Assembly: GCA_033807775.1 (NCBI GenBank)
Contig: CM066314.1
Span: forward strand, 98,496,929-98,560,928
Source: Saussurea involucrata
Lineage: Eukaryota; Streptophyta; Magnoliopsida; Asterales; Asteraceae
DNA length: 64,000 nt
Direction of reading: 5' to 3'
Shown here: piece by piece, positions 21,778-33,800 of the stretch
Position numbering within the stretch: the first letter of the stretch is position 1
Layout of the letters: each line of letters begins with the position of its first letter
Made by a program: the position numbers and the translations under genes
The notes under the pieces: model-generated
The model's database searches: none
Told to the model about the DNA's origin: nothing
The model's input: only the letters and a program-made list of their open reading frames with translations

Positions 21778-24700
21778 TCAAATAAACTTGAATTTAGCAT
21801 CATCCAGATCTTTCAGAGCAGGAACAATTTTCTGAAGTAGCACATTTCTCAGATTAAGCCTCTTATCAATTTTGACAATGATTTCTTGAATAATTTCAAC
21901 TTGCTGATTGATTATTTCTTGAATTATATTTGCTTCCTTCACTTTCAGCATCTTTTTCTCCAAATTATGCTTTATGATTCTTAAAGTTCCAGAACAGTAT
22001 TTTGCAGTTTCCTTTGCTCTGAAGAAGATCTTTCCACTTTTGTTTTTCAAAAATACTCCCAAATCTGGATATTTATGAACACTTCCAGTCTTTAACACCT
22101 TTTTCTGTTCATGATCTGTGTTGGGATTTGCCAGATAAACACATGGCTTTTGTAAGTACAAAGCTATTTGGAAATCTGTATAACAGTGCCACCTTAAGAT
22201 GTAAAACATGGCCTCAATTACCACACTTCTTGCCTTCCTTTCATTTATGTCTTTGCTCGACTCTTTGAAGCATAGAAAGCTGTGTAATCTGTAGAAGTCA
22301 ACCACTGATAGTTTCTCAAAATCTGCATCAGTAAAATAATAAACCTTGCCATCTTATCTCAGAACTTCAAAGGATAAGTACTCCATCTTTCTGAATTTCT
22401 TAACCTTCAATTCTCTGATTCTAGTGATTAGAAAATCTGAGTAAACAGCTTGCTTTGTTTTGCCAAGACATCTTGATTTTTCAGCCAACCAGATCTGAGT
22501 CTCCTTAGGTCTATCATAATACACATCCAAGAATTGTACTTCTTTTGGTTTGAAGAACTCAGGCAAATCAAATTCAAGAAAGTATCCATTTAGATCAATG
22601 GATATTTCATCTTCTTTGGATTCAGACTGTTCAGCTTGTTCAAAACTAGTTATCTGCACATTCTGAGATGTTTTGTTCTGCACTTCTTCAACTTCATCTG
22701 ACATAATTTCATTCACTTCATACTCAGCAGGAAACACAAAATCATTATGAAGAATCTTTTTGGGATTCACCTCAGATAGCAACCATTCACTACAATTTCT
22801 GATTTTTCTTCTAAGATCCAACCTCCTTTTCACAGAGTTCATACATCTTTTCTTTAAACTCTCTCTTTCAGTTTCCACACTTATTTCCATTTTAATCAAT
22901 AACCAATTCAGAGTTGCATCACTGTACTTCACCAACTCTTTTAATCTGAACATTTCAAGCCTTTCGTGAACTGTATATGTGAACCCTTCTGTCTCCATTC
23001 CTTCATTCACAAATCCCTTCAAATGTAAACCAATTTCTGTTTTCTTTGTGGTAGAACTCAGATTACACTTTTCTTTTCTTTCTTCAATAGCTAATTGAAA
23101 GTCATACAAGTGTATATTTCTGACATAGATACCCAGAATTCTTCTGCATTCAATTTCTATCAAGGCTTCTTCAGTGCTGGCAAAGAACTTGACTAGAAAG
23201 ATCTGATCATCAAGAGTCAATCTGTGAAAATCAAAAGTAGACATGGAAACCTTTGTATTTCTTTCTTTCAGTACTTCCATTCTAACAAACATTAAACCAT
23301 TGAATTCATCTTGTTGAAACATCAGAACTTTCTCAATTCTTTTCTGAATATGCAGTTTTGAGTCAGGAACTCTGAATCTGTTAGAAGCTTCTGAGTAGAT
23401 CATCTGAGCTCTGTCATCCATAAAACCATCAATATTACTTTCCAAAAGCTCATACTCTCCTTCTGTGTAGTAAAGATTATCATATATTTCCTCAGGAAAA
23501 ATATCATCATGAAATTGTCTGGCTAATGGCACATCACTTAACTCTAGAATGAAATCACATACAGGTTCTTCTAGTCTTTGCAAGTTAATCTTTGGGATCT
23601 CAATTGGTTTTCTGAATACATACTCAGAAGGCATAAAGAAGTCTTTCACTTTCACATACTCTTCTTCTGTATTTAACTCATCACAAAAGTTAAATATAAA
23701 ATCATCTTCAAAATCCTGAGTATAATTCACAGTTCTGTCTTCTTCTCCCATTAGATCAATAGGTCTTACCATTTTTATTCCTTGCTGAACTTTTTGAACA
23801 TTCAAAGCTCTGACTAAATTATTATGCATCCTTCTGATCAACTCTTTACTTAACCTCCTTTCTTCTAATTCAGAATCCGTCATATTTTCTTTGTTATACA
23901 CCACAATATCTGTACACATGTTGACCACTTTACTTTCCACTGTCTTTTCTGATCTCAATACAGATTCCTCAATAGCTTCAGTTTCATCTGAGTTTCCTTC
24001 CATCTCTGTGTCTAAGTTTAATTCCTCTGTTTTATCTGAATCACCACCATCTGTACTTTCCAATTCCATTTCCTCTGTATCTGAACTATCAATCTGAACT
24101 ATCTGAGTTATTGCCTTTAAATTTTCCTGTGTCTGATCTTCTGAACTTTTTGTACTAGCTAATTGCATATCTGCCATCTCAAAATCTTCTATGCCAATAT
24201 CATCATCAGAACTTAACCTTTGTCTTTTCTCCCCCTTTTGATGATCATGAGGCTCATTATCATCAAACTTTCTCTTCAAGTTCTGATTAGAAGTACCTTC
24301 AGGTTCAGTTTCTGCAATAGGAACAAGATCAAGAGGCGTTGAAGTAGAAGCCAATGATACACTCAGTGCTTTCAGTATAGATTCCTGCATCCCTTGCATT
24401 TGTTTTAACATATCTTTTTGAAAACCAGACATTATATCCATGATCTCCTTTTGTGAGAATCCAAGGATTTCTTTACATCATCTACTTTGGTTTCAACAGA
24501 AATCAACTTTTTCTCCAACACAACTTTCAAATCTGACATCTCATCATTCAAATCCTCCACCTTCTTCTCCAAATTTTCTACTTTTTCCCCCATCTCCTTG
24601 TTTTGTTTCTGAATCTTTTCAAATTCAGAAGTTTCTAACAGTGAACCTGAACCAACAGATGGTCCAGTTTTCATGTGCCCAGAGGGCTCATGGCCTGTAG

Positions 24701-26453
24701 ATAACACACAGTCATCTTGTACAACAGATGTACGTTTGAATGAGGCTTTTGTAATGTTCACCTCACCAGGACTTCCATCCAATCCTCGACACCCAACATT
24801 AGGTATGTCTATGAATGTTGTTTCAGGAATACGAAATTCCTGATTTGTGCAAGTGTCAGAAGGAATTTCAGGCTCAATATGAATAGGACTGTGATATTCA
24901 GACTCAATGTGTTGAAAAATATATTGGGATTTATCACCTCCCTCCAAATGAGTTTGGGATGGTTCCCCGGATTTGTGTGAAACAGTAGCATGTTGAAATG
25001 CTTCTGAGTGGATATGGATGGGTTGTTCAAGATCCACCACTAGGTCCATGGTGTTTGTTTCAATATTGGACACCAAGAGATGTGAACCAATAGCATTTGT
25101 GGTTACCTGGCCAAGATTAGCTGATGCAGAGGCATCTCTTTCTGTTTGAACCTCTGTTGACAATCTCTCATCCTCACCACTCTCATTCTGTTTTTCCTCA
25201 CCAAGTCTAACCAAGCTCTCAGAATTTTCCCCCTCAAGTCTCTCAGAATGTTCACCCATCTGAACATCCTCCCCCTCTCTAATTCGACTAGACCCCTCAC
25301 CTCTCTTCTCAGGTTGGTCCTCTTGGGTAGGGATTTGAGGTAATTCAATTCCCATAGAGGTGCAATAAGCTTTTAAAATCTCACTCTCCCTTGGAATATA
25401 ATTCCTAAGTGATTTTGGCAACAGTTTATGATTGGGATAGTTTTCAAGTCTTGTTACTGAGGTCATCTTACCCAAATAAAATGTGGGACCTTGCTCTTCA
25501 TTTGTTCTTCTTGAGATTGTTTTGTTTTCCTGCATGGCATACCAAATAACAATTTGCCAGTACCTTATATAAGGAATGTATGTCAGTGGAGCATCCTTTG
25601 TTTTCTTCTGAATTGCTTTCTGATTCTTCTCAAATGTATTCTTCATATCTTCCCAAAGTATTAAAGTATAGTCATAATGCCTATTCTTCACTAAACCCTG
25701 AAAGATCTGAAGAATTTGTTTAGAACCTTGATCAGCAGAACTATTCTTCCCTGACACACATTTATTTATCACATGAAAGAAGCAAGCCCAAATAGGTGGT
25801 AATTTGTTTCTTCTGAACAAACTAAGTGTCCTCAATCCTTCATTGTATCCCAACTTCATAAACTCTGCTATTAGTTCCTCTGTTAAGGGTGAGTCCTCAA
25901 AATCTGTCCTTCTTTGTACATCATCTTTCTCTGGTAAATTCAGCATTTCTCTTAGTGCAGAGATTGATAAGGCAAATGTCACTCCTCCAATTTCAGACAC
26001 AAACCTATTATCTTCTAACCTAAGATGTTTCCACCATTGTTGTATGTACTGAACAGGCACATTTTTACTTCGTGTAAACCATTTTCTGTACGGATGGTGT
26101 TTGAATAACTCCATGATAATTCTGTGTTCAGGCTTAAAACGACTTTCCTCAAATAATATAACACAGTTATTTTCAGATAATTTCAGCCATTCACTCTCAG
26201 GAACAATTCTTTCCACTAAAATAGGTCTATCTGACATAATAGAACCTGCAGCACTCTGTTCATGTTCAATATTAACGTTTACCTCATCCGCATTTCCTTC
26301 AGATTCATCCATTTGTTCATCTTCTCCATCATTTCTTATTGCTTCTTCCTCTACAACTCTATTCTGTACTTCATCATTATCCGAATCAGATGAATCCATT
26401 ATCGATTTTGTAGAGTGTAGCGAAATTTGACCACTCCTTCGTATTCCAGACAT
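21778..26453 (-). pseudogene. Element C 3' ORF (Sirevirus env-like position), split by one shift and one stop
   Basis: Starts at ATG 26453 (MSGIRRSGQ) and, allowing for a shift near 24449 and a TAA at 22354-22356, reads about 1,550 residues. The N-terminal part (residues about 80-340) is a folded-looking domain with WFTRSKNVPVQYIQQWWKHL, ISALREMLNLPE, PPIWACFFHVINKC and YIRYWQIVIWYAMQ. A polar middle region follows, then a coiled coil (KVENLEKKVEDLNDEMSDLK) at the shift. The last third has two related copies of a domain: HLYDFQLAI...LVKYSDATLNWL...KRRLDLRRKI and YTDFQIALYL...AKYCSGTLRII...DKRLNLRNVL. The N-terminal layout resembles 3' ORFs I associate with Asteraceae copia elements; function is unknown. 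The polyprotein could still be made as shorter products. Confidence 0.75.
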
Positions 26454-27468
26454 GATTTAAGAAAAAAACAAACTCAAAGAACTCTGGATTTGATTCGTAT
26501 CTCACTTTTCGCTCTGGAATTTGAAAAGATTTGAAATAGGGATTTTAAGACCTATTTAAAATCCGCGAAGTTGAAAGGTTTAACGGAAAAGCGAAATCAA
26601 TGTTATAACGGAGTCAACACATTTGAAATGCCACAGAGGATTTAAATGAAATGCGTGGCATAATCAAACAAATATGAAGCTGACACGTGTTAGTGGATAG
26701 AATTTTGACTCAAGTCAAAGATCTGAATAACACGCTCAGATGTTTTGACTTTTCTTTATCAGATATCTGATTGTTCTTCTCAGAAGAATTTTACCTTGTA
26801 ACCAAACTGTCATTTAAAATCAACTTCTGACAAATATAAAACATTTTGATTATTCAGAAGAGGTTTGAACAGATAGAAACAATTTTTTTCATCAAAATTC
26901 TGTTCATATTATGATGAATTAAAAAAATCATTTAAAATCTTATATCTGAATATGAAAAAAATAATAATTCAGATATAGTTTGAATAACAACAAAATTTAT
27001 CATGAAAAGCTTGTTCTTCTTAGAATAATCAGAGATAGAAAATGAAAGCAAATCTTTTAAGCATCACAAAATGATTTCCAAAGGAATTTTGATGCTCCCC
27101 CTTGACTTGAGCATGCATTTGACTATTAATGATACATAAAGATGAGATGAAAAGATAATAGAAGAAGCATAATCCACACAGTTGAAGTATTTGTATTTCT
27201 CAAAAATAAATTTTTTAAAAGCTAGATTGCTGATGTATTGACTCAGAATCTCTGACCGTAAGATTCAGAGGTTCTGATCTCAAGACTCAGAAGTTCTGAC
27301 CTCAAGACTCAGAAGTTCTAAACTCAAGACTCAGAAGTTCTGAACTCAAGACTCAGAAGTTCTGATCTTAGTACTCAGAAATTCTGATTCTTAAGACTCA
27401 GAGTTCTGAGTACACTACTCAGACAATTTTACTTAGAAAAATTTAGCATTTTTAAGAAAAAAATATTT
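26454..27468 (-). other. Spacer between C pol and its 3' ORF
   Basis: 1,015 bp, AT-rich, without a credible ORF. It holds the 22-bp repeat array at 27240-27417 next to pol. The stretch just before the 3' ORF start could carry a leader or promoter, but I see no clear TATA box there. Confidence 0.6.
27240..27417. repeat. 22-bp tandem array, eight units, each centred on TCAGAA-G-TTCTGA
   Basis: Units start at 27240, 27262, 27284, 27306, 27328, 27350, 27372 and 27395; the last two are 23 bp. The middle units contain a perfect 13-nt palindrome around G, joined by CTCAAGAC-like linkers. The same half-sites fill the C LTRs. Confidence 0.85.
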
Positions 27469-30400
27469 TCAATTAGGCAGATTAAGCATTCCTATTTTAC
27501 ATATGAGAAAAGAAAACCTTTTGTGATCAAGAGGCTTTGTGAACAAGTCAGCCGATTGATACTTTGTATGCACAAAGTGCATCTCTATAGTTCCTTTTTC
27601 CACATAGTCCTTTATAAAATGATACCTCACATCTATATGCTTAGTCTTCGAATGTTGAACAGGGTTCTGAGTAATGGGAATTGCACTTTCTGAGTCACAA
27701 TAGATGGGAATCTTGTTAAGCTGATATCCATAGTCCATGAGTTGTGTTCTCATCCACAATGTTTGAGAGCATGAAGCAGCAGCAGCAACATACTCTGCTT
27801 CAGCAGTTGAAGTGGACACACAATTCTGCTTCTTTGATGCCCAACTCACTATTTTATCTCCCAAAAAGTGACAAGCACCAGATGTACTCTTTCTGTCCAA
27901 CCTACTTCCTGCATGATCAGCATCAGTGAAAGCAGTCAATTTGAAGTCAGTTTCTTTTGGATACCATAAACCTAGATCAGGTGTTCCTTTGAGATATCTT
28001 AAAATCCTTTTGACAGCCAACATATGTGATTCTTTCGGGTTAGATTGAAATCTAGCACAGAAACAGGTAGAAAACATGATATCTGGTCTACTTGCAGTCA
28101 AATAAAGTAATGACCCAATCATGCCTCTATAGAGTTTGATATCTGCTGAAACACCTTTGAGATCAGCATCTAACTTTATGTTAGTTGCCATAGGTGTTCT
28201 CATAGAAGCACAATCAGACATTTTGAACATTTTCAGAATATCTCTGACATATTTTCCTTGATTTATAAAAATACCTTTTGGTAATTGTTTGACTTGAAGA
28301 CCAAGGAAAAAATTCAGCTCACCCATCATGCTCATTTCAAATTCAGATGACATGATTTTTGAAAAATTATCACATAATTCTGGACTGGTAGAACCAAATA
28401 TTATGTCATCAACATAAATCTGAATCAGAATCAAATCATCACCCTGTTTCTTTAAAAACAAACTTGTGTCAATCTTACCTTTCTTGAACCCTGAACCTAA
28501 CAAGTGTTTAGTAAGAGTGTCATACCAGGCTCGTGGTGCTTGTTTTAGACCATATAAAGCTTTGTCTAAAATATAAACATGATCAGGGAATTCTGGATCA
28601 ACAAAACCTTCAGGTTGATGGACATACACCTCTTCATTAAGTTTGCCATTTAGAAAAGGCTGATTTGACATCCATTTGATACACCTTGAAGTTTTTATGT
28701 GCAGCATAGGCCAAAAATATTCTGATTGCCTCTATTCTTGCCACTGGTGCAAATGTCTCATCATAATCAATTCCCTCTTGTTGACAGTATCCCTTAGCAA
28801 CCAATCTTGCCTTGTTTCTGATGACAACACCTGATTCATCCTTTTTGTTTCTGAACACCCATTTAGTTCCAATAATAGATTTACCTTCAGGCTTTGGAAT
28901 GAGTCTCCAAACTTTATTTCTTTCAAATTGAAGCAATTCCTCTTGCATTGCTGAAATCCAGTCTGGATCCTCTAGGGCTTCATTAGCTTTCTTTGGTTCA
29001 ATCACACTCAAGAAACCAGCAAACATTGCTTCATTTGCTGTAGCTGATCTGGTTTTTACTCCTGCTGATGGATCACCTATTACTTGATGAATAAGATGAT
29101 TTTTAGTCCATTTATTTGCACTAGGGAGTACATCAATCTCTGAATAATTGTTGTTTACATCATTCTCATCAATGATTGCTTGTAATTCTGAACTGTCCCC
29201 TTGTTCTGATGTATGAATAGGAGTTATATCCAAGTTTGGGTTCTGATTAATGAAGTCAGAATTCTGAGTGACTTGTTCAGAGTTCTAAGTACAAGAATCA
29301 GAATTCTGATTACAAGGTTCAGAATTTTCATCACTTGTATTTATTAGATTTGGACATTCCTCTGATGGACCTTTGTCAGAAATTACAGTTGATTGAACTA
29401 TTTCTAGAGTCTTATTTTTCATCTCTTTGACCATCTTTTGGGTTTTAATATTCTGCATAAGAATCAGAAATTAGTTCACTAAAAGCATCCTTAAACAGTA
29501 AATTGAGTTCTGAACAAATAGGATTAGAATTTGTATCAGAAGTCATTTTTGTCTTGTTCAGCATGAGTTCTGAACTGTCTTGTTCAGAAGTCCGCATTCT
29601 GGCTTCATCAAAAGTTACATTTATGCTCTCCATCATCCTCTTGGTTCTTCTATTGTAGATTCTGAATGCTTTGGAAGTTAAAGAATAACCCACAAAGTAT
29701 CCTTCATCTGCCTTTTTATCGAATTTGGCAAGATTTTCTCTGTCTCTAAGAACATAGCACCTGCAACCAAAAACATGAAAGAATTTGATTGATGGTTTTC
29801 TTTTATTTATCAGTTCATAAGCAGTTTTATTTAATCTCTTATTGATTAAAGTTCTATTCTGTGTAAAACAAGCAGTTGCAATTGCTTCAGCCCATAGAAA
29901 AGTAGGAAGATTTGCATAAGCCAGCACTGTTCTCGCAGCTTCAACTAGAGTTCTATTTTTCCTTTCAACAACACCATTTTGTTGAGGAGTTCTGACAACA
30001 GAAAAATTGTGAGAAATCCCAGAACTTTCTAAAAAATTCTGAAGAGTCTCATTTCTGAACTCTGTTCCATTATCACTTCTGATTTTCTGAACTGAAAGTT
30101 GTAAGAGAACTTGAATCCTTTTGATAAAATTTATCAATGTAGTAGCAGCTTCTGATTTAGCTCTTAGGAACTCAACCCATGTGTATCTGGAGAATTCATC
30201 AACAATCACAAGCATATATTTCTTTCCTCCCATGGATTGAACTGAAATTGGACCACAAAGATCAGTATGAATCATTTCTAATGGTGCTTTGCAAGATGAG
30301 TCCATTTTTAATTTGTGAGAACTCTTTTTCATCTTGCCCATTTCACAAGCTGAGCATAATGATTCTTTTTCAAATTTAAGCTTTGGTATGCCTTTAACCA

Positions 30401-30872
30401 GATGTTTTGCAACGAGATTATTAAGATCTTTGAAATTTAGATGAGAACATCTTCTGTGCCAAAGCCAACATTCACTTGCAGTTGATTTTGATAAAAGACA
30501 AACTGTATTTAATATTTTCAATTTTGAAAAATTAACTACAAATAAGTCCATATGTCTTTTGGTCCAGAAGACTTTAACATCATTTTCAGTTAAAATCATG
30601 CAACCTGTTATTTGAAACTTGATTTGACAAAGACTGTCTAAAAATTGACTTATGCTGAAAAGATTATGTTGTAATCCTTCAACATAGAAAACCTTTTGGA
30701 TAGTCAGATCCCCTTTAGTTAAATCTTCATAACCTTTGACTTGTCCTTTGCTGTTATTTCCAAAGTTTACTGCTCCTCCAGCCTTTTTTGTGAAGTTTGA
30801 TAGAAAAGACTTCTGACCTGTCATGTGTCTTGAAGCTCCTGAATCTAAAAACCACACATGACAGTCCTGCAA
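27469..30872 (-). pseudogene. Element C pol (protease, integrase, reverse transcriptase, RNase H), frameshifted
   Basis: Protease CHVWFLDSGASRHMTG, pre-integrase WLWHRRCSHLNF...CSACEMGK and integrase (VIVDEFSRYTW, IRSDNGTEF, PQQNGVVERKN) are in one open frame, 30872-29445. A variable linker (29445-29233) changes frame and carries stops. Reverse transcriptase starts about 29050 and is broken by one extra base in an A run at 28654-28657 (plus strand), between VKSAF and LNGKLNEEVYV. QIYVDDIIFGS and RNase H (FTDADHAGSRLDRKSTSG, STAEAEYVAAAASC, DLFTKPLDHKRF) are intact to 27469. All catalytic motifs remain, so only a few small lesions separate this from a working pol. Confidence 0.88.
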
Positions 30873-30877
30873 AAGGA

Positions 30878-33800
30878 TCAGTTAGTTTTAGGTACCCATT
30901 TTGGAATGGGTCCATCTTTGTTAGTTTTGTCATTTGAGTTAACATTAGTACCTTTTACTTTCCACTCAAAATCTTTCTTCAAACACCACTTTCCTTGAAC
31001 TTTTATGAAGTCAGAACATTTTCTGCTTACAGACTTATTCACTTTCTTTTTGAAAGTTGTATCTTTTGATTTTGCAACATTTTCAACTTTCTTTTCTTTT
31101 ATCTTTTCTTTCTTCTCAGTCTGAGGAACAAAAGATTTCTTCTTTCTTGTATTCTGATGAACAGAAACAGTTTTCTTTTCTAAATTCTGAATATCTTTTC
31201 TTATGTATGAAACAGAAGTTATTTTGACTTGACATTTATGAGAATATTGGAATGAATCATTTTTACATCTAACACAAACAAGATTTTTCTTTGCAAGTGA
31301 CAATAAATCTGAAACATAGACCATTTCATTTTTATTGATATTGTTCAGAGTACAATTGCCCTTATTACAAGAATTTCTAGCTTTGAGTTCAGAAGTAGAT
31401 TTCATTCTAAGCTTCTCAAGATCTCTTTTCAGATCATTCAACTTTGCAAGATCATCTTTCCTTTTGCTTCCTTCTTTTTCTGAAAAATTCATGTCCTTTT
31501 TGTTAGAAGAATTAGATGATTCACCTTTTTCATATGTACTTGATTTATTAAAGAATTTATCATTTTCTCTTGGAGCATTAATTTTAAAAAGATCATACTC
31601 AGTCTTCAGTTTTTCAAGCTCTGTTATTTTCTGAATAAAAATATTCTTTTCTTTCAAAGCTTCTTCAAGTTTAATATCCACCTCACAGAAATCATTTTCA
31701 AGTTCATCATAAGCTTTCCTTAAGTCTTCAAGTTCTTGACTCACAAGATTAAATCTCTTTTCAAGTTGCAAAAATTCATCTGACTTTATTTCAGAAAATC
31801 CAGTTGAATCAGACTTCTGACTACAAAGTTCAGAGTTCTGATTTACAGACTCAGATGTCTGATCTTTAGACTCAGAGTTCTGACTACAAAGTTCAGAATC
31901 CTGACTAGAAGTTTCAGACTTCTGATTGACTGTTTCAGAATTTTTACTTGTGTCAAATATGCTCTCAATGTCATGATATGAAAAACTTTGTTGTTTATTT
32001 TTGTAGCTGACATTTAAAGAATCATACTTGAATTTAATATCATTGTATTTTGGCTTCTCATCTGCTGGTTTAGAAACTTCTTTCTTAACCTTTTCTTCTG
32101 AAACAACTGACTTTTCTGTTTTTGATTCAGAAACTGTTTCCTTTGTCTTTTTAGAAATTTTCTCATCTGACTTTTTAGAGTTTGGTCTTTGCAAATTGTC
32201 AGAACTTGTTATAGAACTAGCAGGTCTTATAAAAACTTCAACAATTTCTGGGATTTTTGGCTTAGAAACTTGAAGTTTTTCATACAAGTTGATTGGAGCT
32301 CTTTTTAAAGTGACATTTTCTTCCAATCCCAATCCCTTCTTTGGGTTGTAAAATCTTGTATCTTTAACATTTCTTAATAAAAGATTTAAAGTTTGCTGAG
32401 TCTGACCCCTTTTCAAATTCAAATCTTCCAATTCTTTGATTTTGGTGTATAAATTCTTTCTTTCTTCAAATAACATGTCAAATTTTATTTGTAAATCACA
32501 TTTTTCATCCTTTATTTTTGAAAACTCAACTTTTAGTTCAGAAAGCTTTTTCAACAATTCAGAATTTTCATTTTTAACTTTTTGTTTCTCAGCCTCAGAT
32601 TCTTCATATTGTTCTTTTATTACTTCTTTTTCAATTATGGATTTGTTAACCAAATTTCTTTCTCCTTTTATCTGTTTTCTTAGATTAGCAAATTCAGTTT
32701 TCATTTCACCAATCTGTGTCATTAACTCTATTTCAAGTGAAGAATGTACCTCAGCAGATGACTCAGAATCAGCATCTTCATAATCAGAATCATCCTCTTT
32801 CCTCATTTTTGCCATATAGCTTTGCATCTGTGGAAAGTTGATATGATCATCTTCATCAGAAGTGTAGTACAACCAATTCTCCTGTTCAGCCAATAAAGCA
32901 ATTTTATCATCTCTCTTCTTTGCAAGCTGAGCCTTCTTGGTGTAGTACTCATAGTCTTTCACAATTTTAACTATGCAATCCTTAGCATAGTGGCCAGATT
33001 TTCCACACTTGAAACACAGATTCTTTTCTTTTCTTTCATCCTTCTCTTCATTGTTTTCTTCACTTCTCTCTACTCTCTTTTCAAACTTATTTTCTTCTCT
33101 GTCTTCTTTCTTCTTATAATCTGAACTCCCAACTCTTTTATAATTTCCTTGAAATCTACCCTTCCCATACCTTTTATTGAAAGTATTTGTCAACAAAGCT
33201 AGTTTCTCAGCCATTATCTTGATATCTTCATCATCTTCTGATCCTTCTTCCTTGTCAGATTCTTCCAGATTAGGTATCTCTGATAGATATGCAGTCTTTT
33301 TGGGTACTTTGATTGCTTTGGATTTTGATAAGAACGCTAACTGATCAGCAACATTTTTCTTCTCTTCCACAACTAACTTGACAGAGTCTTCATGTTGATT
33401 AAGAACACATAATAGATCATTTAAGTCTTCTTCACACATATCCTTGTTCATTTGCAGACTTATGGCAAATGATGACCATTCTGAATTTAGACTGTTCAGA
33501 AATTTGTAATTTATTTCTGACTTTGTTTTCTTCAGTCCATTTCTTCTCAAGTCATTTAGAATAGTGCAAAATTTACTGTATGTCTGTGTCAAACTTTCTG
33601 ACTCTTTTGCTTTGAACCTTTCATAAGCATTTATGCTTTGATTTAACTTTGCCTGAATAGATCTCACAGTTCCTAGCATCTGCCTTTCCAATTCGTCCCA
33701 CATTTCTTTAGCTGATGATCCACTGTCAATCCTGTTAAGAACCTCATTTGGGACAGCCAAAGTCATCAAAGTAATTGCTCTTTTGTCAATAGCATGCCTA

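Noticed and set aside
26454..27239. Separate promoter or gene in the C spacer
   Set aside because: No TATA-like element or ORF clear enough to call; only the repeat array is supported.
27240..27417. CRISPR-like regular array
   Set aside because: Units are contiguous 22-23 bp tandem repeats without unique spacers, in a plant retrotransposon.
30878..30880. Simple -1 ribosomal frameshift at the C gag-pol junction
   Set aside because: The pol frame has stops (TAA) immediately upstream of the gag stop and no canonical slippery heptamer fits the remaining few bases.
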